A DNA stretch of 64,000 nucleotides from Isochrysis galbana (taxonomy: Eukaryota > Haptophyta > Isochrysidales > Isochrysidaceae), in assembly GCA_018136815.1 (NCBI GenBank), contig CM030937.1, positions 2,065,387 to 2,129,386 of the forward strand. The letters are read 5' to 3'. Positions within the stretch are counted from its first letter, which is position 1. Every line of letters starts with the position of its first letter. The notes below the pieces were generated by a model. It saw only the letters and a program-made list of their open reading frames with translations. It made no database searches and was not told where the DNA came from. Of this stretch, positions 30,097 to 42,222 are shown in pieces. Position numbers and translations under genes: made by a program.

Positions 30097-31344
30097 TCGA
30101 TGAGTGGCGCAGTATGCCTCATGGATTCGCGAATTACATAGCGTGCGGATTCTTGAAGGTCATTCCGCCCTCGCCTCGACCATTTTTGCCGCATTCGAAG
30201 TGCGCCCTCTCTTCCACTTATTCATGCAAATCGACCTTCCGCATCACCTCACAAATGATGGGAAGGGCAAGCGCGAAAGGGCGCATTGTACCATTCATCA
30301 TATTGTCAGAGCGACGGCTGATTATTCGTCTATGCTCAATACGCAATCGGCTTACTTTGAGGTTTGGCGTGTCGCCACTGCCAACCATAATCGCAGTATA
30401 AATTCCTGTCATCATCTGTCCTAGGGTTGTTTTGTGTTTTGTGTCCACCGTTGTATATAAATACTAGTACTAGTACTAGTATATTATATTTTTATCAAAG
30501 TTTGCGACAAAGGGATGGGGCTAACACTCACTCAAGATAGGACTGGCGCGCACCTCCTGTATGTCCCGCCTTCCACATCCGACTTCCGCGCCCTCGCGCC
30601 CTCCCCCTCCCACTATCTTCTGGCTCTCCGTTCTCTCCTGCGCCGCGCGCGCACGCGCTACCTCCTAATATGCCCCGCCTTCCACGTCCGACTTCCGCGC
30701 CCTCCCACTCTCTTCTGGCTCTCCGTTCTCTCCTGCGCCGCGTGCGCATGCGCGCGCGCCGCGGCCTGCTCGCGCGAGAGTGGGTCGGCAGGGCTGTCTG
30801 CTGCCCTAGCAAGCCATAGGGCATGCGCCCAGGAGCATGGGTGCTTCCTCCCCCATGGCAGGGAGGAGTGGAGAGAGGGGGGGGAGCTCGTGCCCCCCCA
30901 TGGGCGAACCATGTATCAACCTAGTTGCGTTTGAAGAATCATATGCACATGCATATCACAAGCAACCAATGGACAATACAAAACAAACAATCAATACAAC
31001 ACACGTCACGACTGCCATCGCCAGACAGCACATTCTAACTGAAGAGTTCCTCAAGCGACACACGTGCAGCAGGCCTAGTGCGTGCTGTTAAACGCTATTC
31101 ATGCTCTAGGTGCGAATGCTACAAGTTCAACGGCCAAGTCCAACAACGCACATCGTGCGCCCCCTAACCGAGCTAATGCGGATACCTTGCCGCCAAGGCC
31201 AAGCGAGGTCCGTAAGGAGGCATGTGAAGGCCAAGCATGGGGGTGACCGTTGTTTGGAGGAAAATGCAGCGGCGCCGTTGCCAAATCTACAACATGCGCC
31301 CTGGCGAGTAAACCTTTGCGGATGCGGTCCCTTCACGGAAGGGC
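30097..31344. other. Intergenic with a ~110-bp tandem duplication
   Basis: 30552-30650 and 30667-30745 repeat the string built from ccgccttccacatccgactt ... ctggctctccgttctctcct. Short CTAGTA repeats lie near 30465. No gene supported. Confidence 0.5.
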
Positions 31345-34300
31345 TCAGCCGGGGCAGTCGCATTGGTGATCCATATTGGGTTGGCCCGCAAAGTAGCATC
31401 CGACGTAACTGGAGGTGGGGTCGCCGTGGCAGTGAGTGGATGAGGAGCCACATGTCGTACACTTATGGAACGAGTCCCCATTCTTAGTGCAGGGCTCGCC
31501 CTTGCAGGTCATGCATTGGCAAGTTTTGGTTGAGCCGGTTATGCTGATGCGCGGGCCGGCGGAGATCGAGACTGGCGGCCTGTTGTGCTCCCACCATTCG
31601 GCGACTGGGTTGTTTCCTGCATCTGATTGCAGCTGCGCGAGTTCGACCGCTTTGCCACTGAAGCCGATGGGATTTGCTGGTTGGCCGAACCGGTCGGTGC
31701 AGCGCCCTAGATTGGCGTCATTGCACCGGTCGGCGATGTTGCAGCAGACAGGCCCGCAACCGCGTGCTCGCACGCCACACCCAGCACCCGCAGCATCAAT
31801 CGGTGTATCGAAAATGAGCGGCTGCTCGTTTTTCGAAAGCGCTTCGTCCGCCCAGTCGGCCTGGGAGTGTGAGTTCCATCGTTCACGGTCGTCAAGGAAG
31901 CCCGCCGGCGTGCTCGGCGGCGGCGGCGGCGCAGGCGGCGGCGCAGGCGGCCACGGCGGATATGCCCATCCCCAGTAGTGCTCGGCATAGCCGTACGCCG
32001 TGGGTCTGTATCCGTGGGTGTTGCTGTACCCGTGGCTTCCGACGGGATGGGTGCTGCTCAAGGGGTGAGCTGTACCCACCGCTACCTCTCCAAGCGCGCC
32101 GTCTGCGGTGCCATCAGCTACAGCAACGTTGACCGGGACATGTGTCTCGACGTTGATGTGGAGAAGCTCCATGTAGGCGTCGAAATCGCGTTTGCTTATG
32201 TCAGTCTGATGCGCTAGGTTTGCTAGCGCTAGCCCCCTTGCTGCTAGACCGGCAGCAGCCGTCTCGGCTCCCGTGGTGGGTGAGACGGAGGCATCGATCT
32301 GCGGCATGCCTATCGATGATATGAGGTCCTGAGGGCCGTCGGGAGCACTAGCAGCCAAGCGGCCGGACACGTCCGAGGCGGCCGTGGCGTCGGCGTTTGC
32401 CGCAAGCACCTCCGCTGGATTGGGATTTGGAGACCATGGCACAGACGAGAACACGGCAGAAGTCGCGGCAGGATCGGCGCTAGAACTTGTGGTGTCGAGA
32501 ATCGCCTCTTTTTCATACTGAAGGTCGTTGTGCATCCCCGAGGAGCGGCTGACCGAGCGGCCGTAAGGCCCCGAGTCGTTTGGGATGTCGTAGAGGTAGC
32601 CGTGGTAAGGATAGGAAGGGCTGTATGAGTGGATCGCCTCGTCTTGCAAGCTGCCGATCACTTGCTTATCCAACTCAAACGCGCCGGCAGCTGCTTGATC
32701 TCCTACAGCAACGGTGACGGGTACGCTGGTCGTCACCTCGGTATTGATCAGGCCAAAACTGGGATCAAACCAGCGCTTCTGCGGCAAATGCTCCTCATTC
32801 GTAGCGCCATTTGGTAGGTGATCTAGCATCGCCTTTTTCGCGGACGCCTTGTTCACGTCGGACTCCGAAATAGTGACCTGGGGGCCTCCGCGCGGACCCA
32901 GTGTACTGGTGCTAAGCGACGGCGCCACATCACTAGCGGCAGGATCCGCAGGCGCTCGGTCCTCCTCGACGGATGATGCGGAGCCCACGTCATGTTCGAT
33001 CGTCGCAGACTTCTCGCCCGGGAAGCCGGCTATGCCAGCTGCAGCTGAGGAGGGATGCAGGTCGCGGTATCCCTCGTCGTAGACGTATGTGTTGTACGAG
33101 CCATAGCGGTACATCTGGTTTTGGCCCTGAGGCGAGATGTATGGCGGGTATTGTACTGTACCCTGCTCGCCGCCGATGATCTGCTGGTCGAGCTCGAATG
33201 CGCCTGCAGCTGCCTGGTCGCCGATTGCTACCGTTACGGGCACGCTCGTCGACACCTCGGTACTAATCATGCCGAAGCTCGGATCAAACCAGCGCCTCTG
33301 CGGTAAGCCGGGGGCGTGAGCAGCGGTGGAGGCGGTGATTGCGGCCGTCAGTGCCGCGGCCTTCTCATCGGGGAAGCCTACGCCGGCAGCGGACGACTTA
33401 TCCATCGGTTGCTCGTCGTCAAAGCCGATGGCCGCAGAGGCCACACCGGATTCTGTTGGCGCAGGCCCTGCGCTTGCAGCTGACATGACATCCGAAGCCA
33501 AGTGCTGGGCGTCGTCGCCAGTTTGAGCGAACGAGGCCGCTCCTTCTGCAGCCTTGTTGGGCGCAAGCTGCGTGTACATCACCTCGTGGTTAGGCCCGCC
33601 ATGGCTAGCGTGTGGCGGGAATCGGGGGGGGAGATGCCCGGCTGGCGTGTGGTACACTACGGGGACATCGTGCGGCAGATGTGTACGTGCCGGCTGGGAC
33701 ACGCCACCCGCATTCACCTTGGCCAAGTTGAGAGCGCCAATGGCAGCGGCATCGCCAACGCCGACGGTGACGGGTACCTCCGTGGTAACCTGTGTATGAA
33801 CAAGCTGCATCGAGGGGTCGAACCAGCGCGGGGTCAGCGTGCGCTCGTCGCCTATGACCGCACGGCCAGCGGCCGAAAGGTAGCTCGCGGACGTGCTTGC
33901 GGCGGCAGGAGCAACAGCGGAAACCGTTGTGCCCACGCTACTCTGGGCCCCCTGTCCCTTGACATCCCGTGCAACAACAGACGTAGAGATGACATCTTTT
34001 ATGCCAACCCTTGCGGGCACCGTCTCGTTCTCGTTGCCCTTCACCATTGAATGTGGGGCGGACGGAGTCCCTAATGCATGGGCGTCTTGAGGGCGCGATG
34101 CCGCAACAGTCCTGCTCGCTAATGCAGGGGCCGACCGAACGGAATCGGCCGGCGGGATGACCTCGGCATGCCTACGCCCGAAAACGTCGATGGGAGAGCC
34201 TTGCGCATCGTCTGCAAAGCCGATGCCAGAGCCGATGGTATCGGCAAAGGCTGAAGATGCACTGCCGCCACCTACGACACCTGGCGCGGATGGCGCAGCC

Positions 34301-34800
34301 GGAGTTCCCTGCGCTGTCTTGGCAAGTTCGCCATGCCTGTGAGTCGACTGCCCGCCCAACTGTTGGCCATGCAGTTTGTCTATTGACTGCCGTTCCCTTG
34401 GCAATGCGCTGCCGCTCACTCGCTGTCCGTCCAGTTCGAAAGTGCCCGCTGCCACCTGGTCACTGATGCCATCCCAGCGCAGCAAGGGCTGGGCGGCCCT
34501 CGCGTGCGGCGCGTCTAGCTGCAGGTCAAAGAGTGCAGATTGGCGGTCGGCCCCATCTGCTGCGCGCCCTGCCGGCTGCTCAGTCTGGAAGAGCAGGCTG
34601 GCGGGTCGCTCGGTGTGTGCCGGCAGAGCCCCGTTTGCGTGAGAGGGTGTGAGAGAAAGAGGAGAGAATGGAAGAGAGGAGAGGAGAGCCGAGCGGGTCA
34701 AAGGAGAGGAGAGTATGCTGCAGAGCAAGAAGACGGTGGCGAGAAGACTGAGAAGCAGGAATGGGCGGTGCCTCGGTGTCTCCGAGGGCGAGAGTATCAT
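31345..34800 (-). CDS. Large secreted/surface protein with five copies of a novel ~45-residue repeat
   Basis: Single exon, 1151 aa from the ATG at 34800 (an upstream in-frame start at 34932 would add only low-complexity Pro/Ser). Residues ~13-30 (FLLLSLLATVFLLCSIL) are a signal peptide or anchor. A repeat with consensus RWFDPSFG-I-TEV-TSVPVTV then GDQAAAGAFELD-Q-I-G occurs at ~322-363, ~498-543 and ~670-717. Diverged copies lie at ~103-127 and ~867-910. Ala/Ser/Asp-rich linkers separate them. A Pro-rich stretch (WPPAPPPAPPPPP) precedes a Cys-rich C-terminal domain (~1003-1151) with ~20 cysteines, including CGPVCCN, CQCMTCKGEPC and CTTCGSSSTHC. I know no family with this repeat. It is probably a cell-covering or secreted structural or adhesive protein. 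Confidence 0.7.
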   Translation of the reverse strand: MILSPSETPRHRPFLLLSLLATVFLLCSILSSPLTRSALLSSLPFSPLSLTPSHANGALPAHTERPASLLFQTEQPAGRAADGADRQSALFDLQLDAPHARAAQPLLRWDGISDQVAAGTFELDGQRVSGSALPRERQSIDKLHGQQLGGQSTHRHGELAKTAQGTPAAPSAPGVVGGGSASSAFADTIGSGIGFADDAQGSPIDVFGRRHAEVIPPADSVRSAPALASRTVAASRPQDAHALGTPSAPHSMVKGNENETVPARVGIKDVISTSVVARDVKGQGAQSSVGTTVSAVAPAAASTSASYLSAAGRAVIGDERTLTPRWFDPSMQLVHTQVTTEVPVTVGVGDAAAIGALNLAKVNAGGVSQPARTHLPHDVPVVYHTPAGHLPPRFPPHASHGGPNHEVMYTQLAPNKAAEGAASFAQTGDDAQHLASDVMSAASAGPAPTESGVASAAIGFDDEQPMDKSSAAGVGFPDEKAAALTAAITASTAAHAPGLPQRRWFDPSFGMISTEVSTSVPVTVAIGDQAAAGAFELDQQIIGGEQGTVQYPPYISPQGQNQMYRYGSYNTYVYDEGYRDLHPSSAAAGIAGFPGEKSATIEHDVGSASSVEEDRAPADPAASDVAPSLSTSTLGPRGGPQVTISESDVNKASAKKAMLDHLPNGATNEEHLPQKRWFDPSFGLINTEVTTSVPVTVAVGDQAAAGAFELDKQVIGSLQDEAIHSYSPSYPYHGYLYDIPNDSGPYGRSVSRSSGMHNDLQYEKEAILDTTSSSADPAATSAVFSSVPWSPNPNPAEVLAANADATAASDVSGRLAASAPDGPQDLISSIGMPQIDASVSPTTGAETAAAGLAARGLALANLAHQTDISKRDFDAYMELLHINVETHVPVNVAVADGTADGALGEVAVGTAHPLSSTHPVGSHGYSNTHGYRPTAYGYAEHYWGWAYPPWPPAPPPAPPPPPSTPAGFLDDRERWNSHSQADWADEALSKNEQPLIFDTPIDAAGAGCGVRARGCGPVCCNIADRCNDANLGRCTDRFGQPANPIGFSGKAVELAQLQSDAGNNPVAEWWEHNRPPVSISAGPRISITGSTKTCQCMTCKGEPCTKNGDSFHKCTTCGSSSTHCHGDPTSSYVGCYFAGQPNMDHQCDCPG

Positions 34801-35116
34801 CGGTGTGTGAGGCAATGAGAAGAAGGAAGGAAACAAGGGTGGGGGAAGGGGAAGGGGAAGGGTGGGTGGGTGGGTGGGTGCGGGAGGCAAGCAGATTGGA
34901 CGGAGTGGGAAGGGGGAGAGAGAGGCAGCCACTCTCTCTTCTCTCTCGCTCTCTCTTTCTCCCTCTCTCTCTTCCTTCCTCGACGTAACCCGATGTTTAA
35001 TATCTTACGAGCACCCTGATCTGACGTAGCGAGGGAACTGCGGCCGTCGGCCGAGGGGGCGCAAAGAAGGAAGGGCCCGACGCGCGGGTCCTTGCCGCGG
35101 ATGCGGAATGATACCG

Positions 35117-35159
<43 letters not shown>

Positions 35160-35299
35160 AGCGACGAGCAACGAATGAGAGGGAAGAGGGAAACGAGAAA
35201 CGAGGTTTCACCTGCATCTGGGTCGGGGGATCACGGGATCACAAACTCACACGTTTCTGGGTTGAGATGACGTTTCTGGTTGTAATGAATTTTTAACAA
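34801..35299. repeat. Purine-rich 5' flank and a ~40-bp G-run
   Basis: 34805-34985 is GA/CT-rich (5' flank of the repeat protein). 35119-35158 is an uninterrupted run of about 40 G, the longest homopolymer in the window. Confidence 0.85.
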
Positions 35300-35885
35300 A
35301 TTTTTATGGGTCGCGGCGCGGCAAAGGACAAAGGAACGGGACTAGCGCTCACTCAAGACAGGACACCCTGCCGCGGCAAGAGCAAGCACCCTTCCCCCCT
35401 TATGCCACCCAGCTCTTCACTAGCTTTCTACCTGCGCTAGCCAGAGCGCCCCTCCCTCCACACTCAGACAACCCCCCACGCCAGGATCCTGTTTTGGTCT
35501 CGCAGGCAAGGGGCAAGGAGGCCTAATGGGAGGGTGAGGAGCAACGCTCCTCGGAGAGGAGCTGTGGGGAAGGAGATGTCTGAGTGCGGGGGCGCTGTAC
35601 CCTTGCACTAGGCATGGGCAGTTGGCAAACGCCAGACTTTCGCGAGAATTTTTTTTTGTAAAATTTGGGGTTGGGACGACCACGTGGACGTCTACACCAT
35701 CGTCACTAGCAGACGCCAGGCGCAGATAGTTGCCGAGAGAAGATCGTCTTGAGTCTTGAAGGAGTGCATTGGAGATACAGCACACCTCGTGTGTCTTCTT
35801 GAACCTGCTCTTTTCGATGTCGTAGATGCAGATGTACGGGTCAATGTACCCGTGCTTCTTCTCGAGCATCAGGTAATGCCTATCA
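35300..35885 (-). mobile_element. Element A copy (inverted relative to 58.8 kb)
   Basis: 35300-35640 is the reverse complement of about 58795-59125 (~85 % identity by eye), ending in both cases in the same AT-rich border (aatttttaacaaatttttat). Upstream on the minus strand the frame encodes DRHYLMLEKKHGYIDPY and FKKTHEVC, a degenerate copy of the C-terminus of the gene at 19397-20032. This joins two element parts that are separated in the other copies. Confidence 0.75.
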
Positions 35886-36686
35886 TGTGGGGCTGCCTCG
35901 AGCCACAGTGTGTCAATTCATAAATGAAGAGGAACAAGGGGCGCATTGTACCGCATCGTCGTAACGCTATTTTTTGATAGGTAATTATAATGCTATAGCT
36001 ATAGCGTGCCCGTTTTTGACCCGTTGTAAGGAGCTTAAGAATTTTGTTAACACCTTCGACTAAAGTGCCTCATTAAGCCAGCATGTACCCTCTCTGCACC
36101 CTAGCCTTCTATTGAATGCCTTTCCCTCTTTAGACGCCGTCCTTGCTTCCCACAGGCTCTCTCACATCTCAATTTTGGAACGGAGGTAGTATGATATCAG
36201 CGCAAGCGCAAACGCAATATTCGGCCCGTACTTGTACATGGTGTTTTTGTCCTCGTCTGCTGTTTCTCAAAATGATTCGCAAAATTTGAGAATGACCCCT
36301 TCCCAAATACTCTCAAATTTCAAAAGTGGCTATTCATTCAAAGGCGTGAGGGAACGGCGTCGCCGGCGCGAACTCCTCCATGCACTCAACGGAAGCGGGG
36401 CTAAGGCGAAACGCATAGAAACGGTCGCGGCTGCTGGGTACCGTCTGCGCAGCCAATAGTTTGCCGCTAGGTGGTCACAAGCTGTTCCCACGGAAACTTT
36501 GCCTAGACCATATTCTTGTAATCACGGGCTCTTGGCCATGGTCGCACATGTCTTGTCATTATGTTGTCTGCAGCGTTGGCATCTCTCATCTCACGCGGCC
36601 CGGCTCTCCTGGTCCGCTCAGCGAGAGGCCGCCACGACTTCGCTTGGTCACGTCCTGGGCACGTGAGCCGCAAGCGTATGTCAAGC
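35886..36686. other. Intergenic
   Basis: AT-rich (35960-36070) then mixed. A short ORF 36232-36459 lacks support. 3' flank of ArgC. Confidence 0.4.
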
Positions 36687-37867
36687 TCACTCCAGGCCCG
36701 TCTTCTCGTCGAGTCCGAGCGCAATGTTGAGATTCTGGACAGCGGCGCCACTTGCGCCTTTGCCAAGATTGTCAAGTCGCGCGGCGACCACGCAAGTCCC
36801 CGCGTCATCGTTGTTGTACACAAACACCTGAGGGGCGAGGCACACGAAATGAGGAGGAGCTCGCAGCGGCGCACTGGCACAGAACAGGACCGCGTGTCGC
36901 CGGAGGCCCGGACTTGCTGCGGGTTGGGGCGCGCCTGCAGATGGTTTGAGTTGTTGAGCGAGTCTGGGCGGAGAAAAGCGTCGCGCTCAAGCAGGCCAGC
37001 CTCCTTCATGCCCTTCTCACCGAGCGGCATGACGGTAACGAAGTGCGCGTCGGCGTAGTGCTTGCTCAGCGTCGCGTGGATCTTGGCACCTACACTCTCC
37101 GATGCCGCAGCATCAGGGGTGAGGTCGCGGTCGTAGTGGAGGGGCACAGAGACGACCATGCCCTGGGCAAAGTCGCCGACTGCGGGCAGGAAGATAGGGG
37201 GTCGTTCAAGCCCGCTAAAGCAGCGCATCTCGGGAAGATGCTTGTGGGAGAGCGAGAAGCCGTAGGCGCCCCACGGCTCGTGTGGCTCGCCGCCCTCATA
37301 CACGTTGATGAGCGGGTTGCCGCCTCCCGAGTAGCCCGAGACGGCCGAGGCAACGAGCCGAGCGTCCTTCGCGACGATGCCCGCGTGGACGAGCGGGTGT
37401 AAGAGGGCGATAAATCCGGTCGCGTAGCAGCCCGGGTTGGCGATGCGCTTCGCCTTGCTGATCTTGGCCCGCTGCTCGGCTGAAAGCTCAGGGAAGCCAT
37501 ATGCCCATTGCGGGTTGACCCTGTGCGCAGTGCTTGCGTCGATCAGCACGGTGCGCTCGTTGTCTGGTGAGAGGAGCGCCGCAGCCTCGATCGCCGCCGC
37601 ATCCGGAAGGCACAGAATCACCGCGTCCGCCTTGTTGATCGCCTCTGCACGAGCGGCGGAGTCCTTGCGGAGCTCTGAGGGAAGCGTGAGCAGCGTCAGA
37701 TCGTCTCTGTGAGAGAGCCTCGAGCGTACCTGGAGGCCGGTGGTGCCTGCCTCGCCATCGATGAAGACTGTCACACTCATCGATGCCGGCCGCAACCGCG
37801 CGGCACCCACACGGGGCCCGCTGCCCACGCACAGCGAGAGCGAGAGGCCGAGCAGCGCGAGCGGCAT
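36687..37867 (-). CDS. argC: N-acetyl-gamma-glutamyl-phosphate reductase (ArgC type 2), plastid-targeted
   Basis: Exons 37867-36935 and 36827-36687; 357 aa. The core starts [20 protein letters not shown], the NADP-binding loop typical of the short ArgC type. It continues with [12 protein letters not shown] (active-site Cys ~147), [18 protein letters not shown] and SHKHLPEM, and exon 2 ends with [20 protein letters not shown]. The 29-residue leader ([20 protein letters not shown] then GAARLRPAS) looks like a signal peptide plus a basic transit segment, as used to import proteins into secondary plastids. ArgC reduces N-acetylglutamyl phosphate to the semialdehyde in arginine and ornithine synthesis. 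The intron (36934-36828) reads GC-AG if HLQ is joined to VFVYNN, which matches homologues exactly. A GT donor 21 bp further in would insert seven residues. Confidence 0.88.
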
Positions 37868-37870
37868 CGC

Positions 37871-37873
<3 letters not shown>

Positions 37874-37968
<95 letters not shown>

Positions 37969-37970
37969 CA
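37874..37970 (+). repeat. (CT)n microsatellite
   Basis: About 95 bp of near-perfect dinucleotide repeat beginning a few bases upstream of the ArgC start codon. A G-run of ~18 follows at 38032. Confidence 0.95.
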
Positions 37971-39416
37971 CCACCTCTCCTTTCCTCTCTACACAGTGAG
38001 TCTCTTAATCTTTTCGATGGACGCAGAGCGGGGGGGGGGGGGGGGGGGGCGAGCACAAAAGAAAAAAATCGAGGAAAATGAAGAGGTGCCGGCGCGAGCG
38101 CAAGAGAAAACTCGACGAGGGACATTGCGAGAGAAGAAGATGATATTGTAATCTGTAATCTATGTGGCGCTAGACTATCATAATCCTCTAGACTGAAGCG
38201 GGTAATCAAGATCTTAGGGCCGGCCTCTTCCCTCCCTCGCATTCTGACCTCGCCTTTTCTTACTCGCCTGCTACGTCGACTCCTCCACCGTCGTCGTCGT
38301 TCACCGCGTCTCCGCCGGAGTCCTTCAGAGGCGGGCCCAAGCCCGAGTCTCACCCGGCTCAGCTAAAACGGCTCGCGAACACACGTCGAGCAGGCTCCTC
38401 CACCTCCACCCTTACCACCAGACTCGGATGTGGCCTACGAGCCTACGAGCCTCGCCTCGCGGTCGCTCCCTGTCAGCCGTCTCGTTGTGAAGAGCCCCCG
38501 GGTCATTTTCCCAACTCTCTTCCGCATCTCTCTCCTCCTCCTACGTCTACAACATCGATTCCGCCGCCAACCTCCAACCTCCAACCTCGTCGGCTTCCCC
38601 TGGCCTGAACCCGTCGCCCGCTCACCGCTGCTGAGCTCGAATTCCCACTCGCGGACGAGTATTACACCTTAGACGGGAAAACGCCCCTCGACAGCACGAG
38701 CCCGGTCACTCATTTCAACCGCTATTTCCCTATTTCTATTTCCGAAATATATTTCCCACCTCCACCTCTCCACCTCCCCTGGGTGTCCAAGGATCCCGTA
38801 GGGTCCCCCCTACCTGCCCCGGCAACAAGATAACCCCTCCGAACGACCCCCTCCCGCACCACGAAAGGCAATGGCGTCGGTGAGTGACCCCCCTCCCTTG
38901 CCCCGCGCGTGGCGGTCTATTTTGGGAGAGAGGCGGTAACTCACGGGAGGGAATCAGAGTGGTGAATGTAGGGCGCATCTCTCTTAGAAACGTGGAGCTT
39001 CGAGCTTCCGCGACGTCCAATCGCCCGCGATCGGCCGAGGAATGGCCTGAACGAGCCTCAGCCGGAGATCATAAACCACATTTTATGATCTCGGAACGGG
39101 CGCAAAGTGCACAATGGCATCGACAATGTCAAGAAGTGGAAAACAACGTCCATTCGCCTATCTGGGTACTAGAAAGCACCAGCTGCGTGCCTTCAATCAA
39201 CTACAGCAAGCCCAAGGCCCACACAACCACCTACAACCGACTTATGCCTTACTACCGCCGCCATGCTAGCTAGCTACGTTCTACGTTCTACGTTCCCACT
39301 GCCACTGCGCCGGAGCCGCCGCACACCACCACGAAACAACAATCTATCTGAGCATTAGTACCACTACTCTCACTAGCCCGGTACTAACACGACAGCCCTC
39401 AGCGCACCTGCCCGTA
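37971..39416. other. Intergenic, no gene recognised
   Basis: Shared promoter side of ArgC; then mixed sequence with only short, unsupported ORFs. Confidence 0.35.
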
Positions 39417-39540
39417 CACCTTGCGCGTGCTGTTGTCACAGATACATACTACTATGTACTATGCACCCCTCCACATCTCCCCCCTCGCATGCCCCCGGCT
39501 CCCATTCTAACTCCCCACAAGTTAAAATGGGGGAAAACCC
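39417..39540 (+). repeat. Dispersed repeat shared with 20902-20990 and 13226-13300
   Basis: The first ~80 bp match 20902-20980 and the last ~60 bp match the complement of 13226-13300. This copy therefore spans the junction of two fragments seen separately elsewhere. Confidence 0.75.
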
Positions 39541-40592
39541 ATTGAGGCGGACCGGTCGACGCCGGCCGACTCTCCGGGAAAAAGCACCGGGGGGGGGGGG
39601 GAGGAACCTCTCGTCAAAAAAGAAGAACGGCCCTTACAGCTCTCGCCGCGAGCTGTCCTCGAGAAATAAAAGACTGCGTCTCGAGATACCTGCCACAGTG
39701 GTTCCCGTAGGCGTCTTGAGTCTCTCCCTCCTCATCTTCCTCCTGTCGCCAGCCGCCCCCCTCCGCCCATTTGCTAACGCAAATAGGTCTCGTTTCTAAC
39801 GCAAATGGGTCTCGTTTCTCACCACACTCCATCGGGGGCGGTGCAAATCCCCCCCTCTCCCTCGTTCCATTCTCTTCCGCCCCGGTCCCTGCGGCGCGTC
39901 GCCATGCGGCGCGCCATGGCCTGCTCTCAGAGGTCCTTCAGGGGCGCCCAGAGGGCCAGCAGGGGCAGCTCAGGGGGCAGTGGAGGCTGGGGCTTAGCCC
40001 TTGGCCCCCCCTGCCTCTCCCTCGCTCGCCTCGCTGGCCTTGCTTGGGTGCAGCCCTGAGGCCCCTGTCTGCCTGGCGACCAGGGATGGGGGGGGAGTCA
40101 GTACGAGAGCAGGCCCATGCGGGCCTGGGGCCTGGGAGTGCGGCTCGCGACCCGCGCCCACTAGGGGTCTGGGCTGAATTGATGAGAGCCCTGCCCCTGC
40201 CAGAGGGCAGGGGCTGGGGTTGAATGTACGGGCCCACCCCGGGGGGTGTCCGCGATGGAGAGAGGGGGGCGCGAGGCCCCCATTGACCCCCACTTATAAA
40301 AGTAGGTTGGCACACCACCACGAAAGAAAGCGAACGCGCTGGGGCACTAAGAGCGTACGGAGCGCCGGCGCTTCTCCGATCCTTGCTCGCGGCTGCCGCG
40401 TCGCTCCTCACGCGCAGCCAGCCGAGCCGCACGCGTCCTCGCCCGCTTTGCCCGATCATTCTCGGCTTGCTACCCCACGTGTCGCTTTTGCGGGACGGCT
40501 CCCGAGTCGTCAACACACTTAGCGTGCTGCGACGCGACCGACCCGGTCTTCTCCTACATAGAAAAGCTCCTGAATATATACTACCTAGCTCC
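39541..40592. other. Intergenic with a 22-bp tandem duplication
   Basis: ctaacgcaaatgggtctcgt is repeated (39775-39797, 39797-39819). The longer ORFs (39771-40223 plus, 39938-40594 minus) overlap each other and are Pro/Arg/Gly-rich without family. Confidence 0.35.
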
Positions 40593-40988
40593 ATGCAACA
40601 CGAAGCGGCACAGAGACTCTTCTGCTATCAAATCGACAGACGCCACCCCTCCTCGGGATATCTAGGTATCCTGGCATGGAGGTACATACTAACGGTTATT
40701 AGACTAACGGACTTCTACAACGTCCATTACGGAAACGCGGAGGCTAGATCGGCGAAAACCATTCTAAGGGCCGTTCTCTCGAGACACCACATGTTAGTCA
40801 AGGCGAAGGTAGGCTTCTTTCAACGCCTGAAGACCCAGAGAGAAAGACTAGGGCTGCACGCCCCGAGCAACAAACATTTGCGCAAGATGATCACCCCCTT
40901 ATACTCCGTTGACAAAGACTTCAACCTGGAGATTTCGGACGCCCTGCGGCAAGCGGCGACCGAGCTGGGCATCCGGAACATAACATAA
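40593..40988 (+). CDS. Unknown 131-aa ORF, basic and Leu-rich
   Basis: From the ATG at 40593 (MQHEAAQRLFCYQIDRRHPS) the frame gives a compact 131-residue protein with hydrophobic-basic helices (LAWRYILTVIRLTDFYNVHY, TILRAVLSRHHMLVKAKVGF) and the C-terminal ISDALRQAATELGIRNIT. The frame is open for ~70 codons upstream without an ATG, so an upstream exon is possible. Composition is protein-like and less GC-biased than its neighbours. No family recognised. It may belong to a mobile element or be an orphan gene. Confidence 0.45.
   Translation: MQHEAAQRLFCYQIDRRHPSSGYLGILAWRYILTVIRLTDFYNVHYGNAEARSAKTILRAVLSRHHMLVKAKVGFFQRLKTQRERLGLHAPSNKHLRKMITPLYSVDKDFNLEISDALRQAATELGIRNIT

Positions 40989-42222
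<1,234 letters not shown>

Noticed and set aside
37868-38353. N-terminal extension of the ArgC frame with Arg-Glu repeats
   Set aside because: Product of the (CT)n repeat; the leader from 37867 is a better start.
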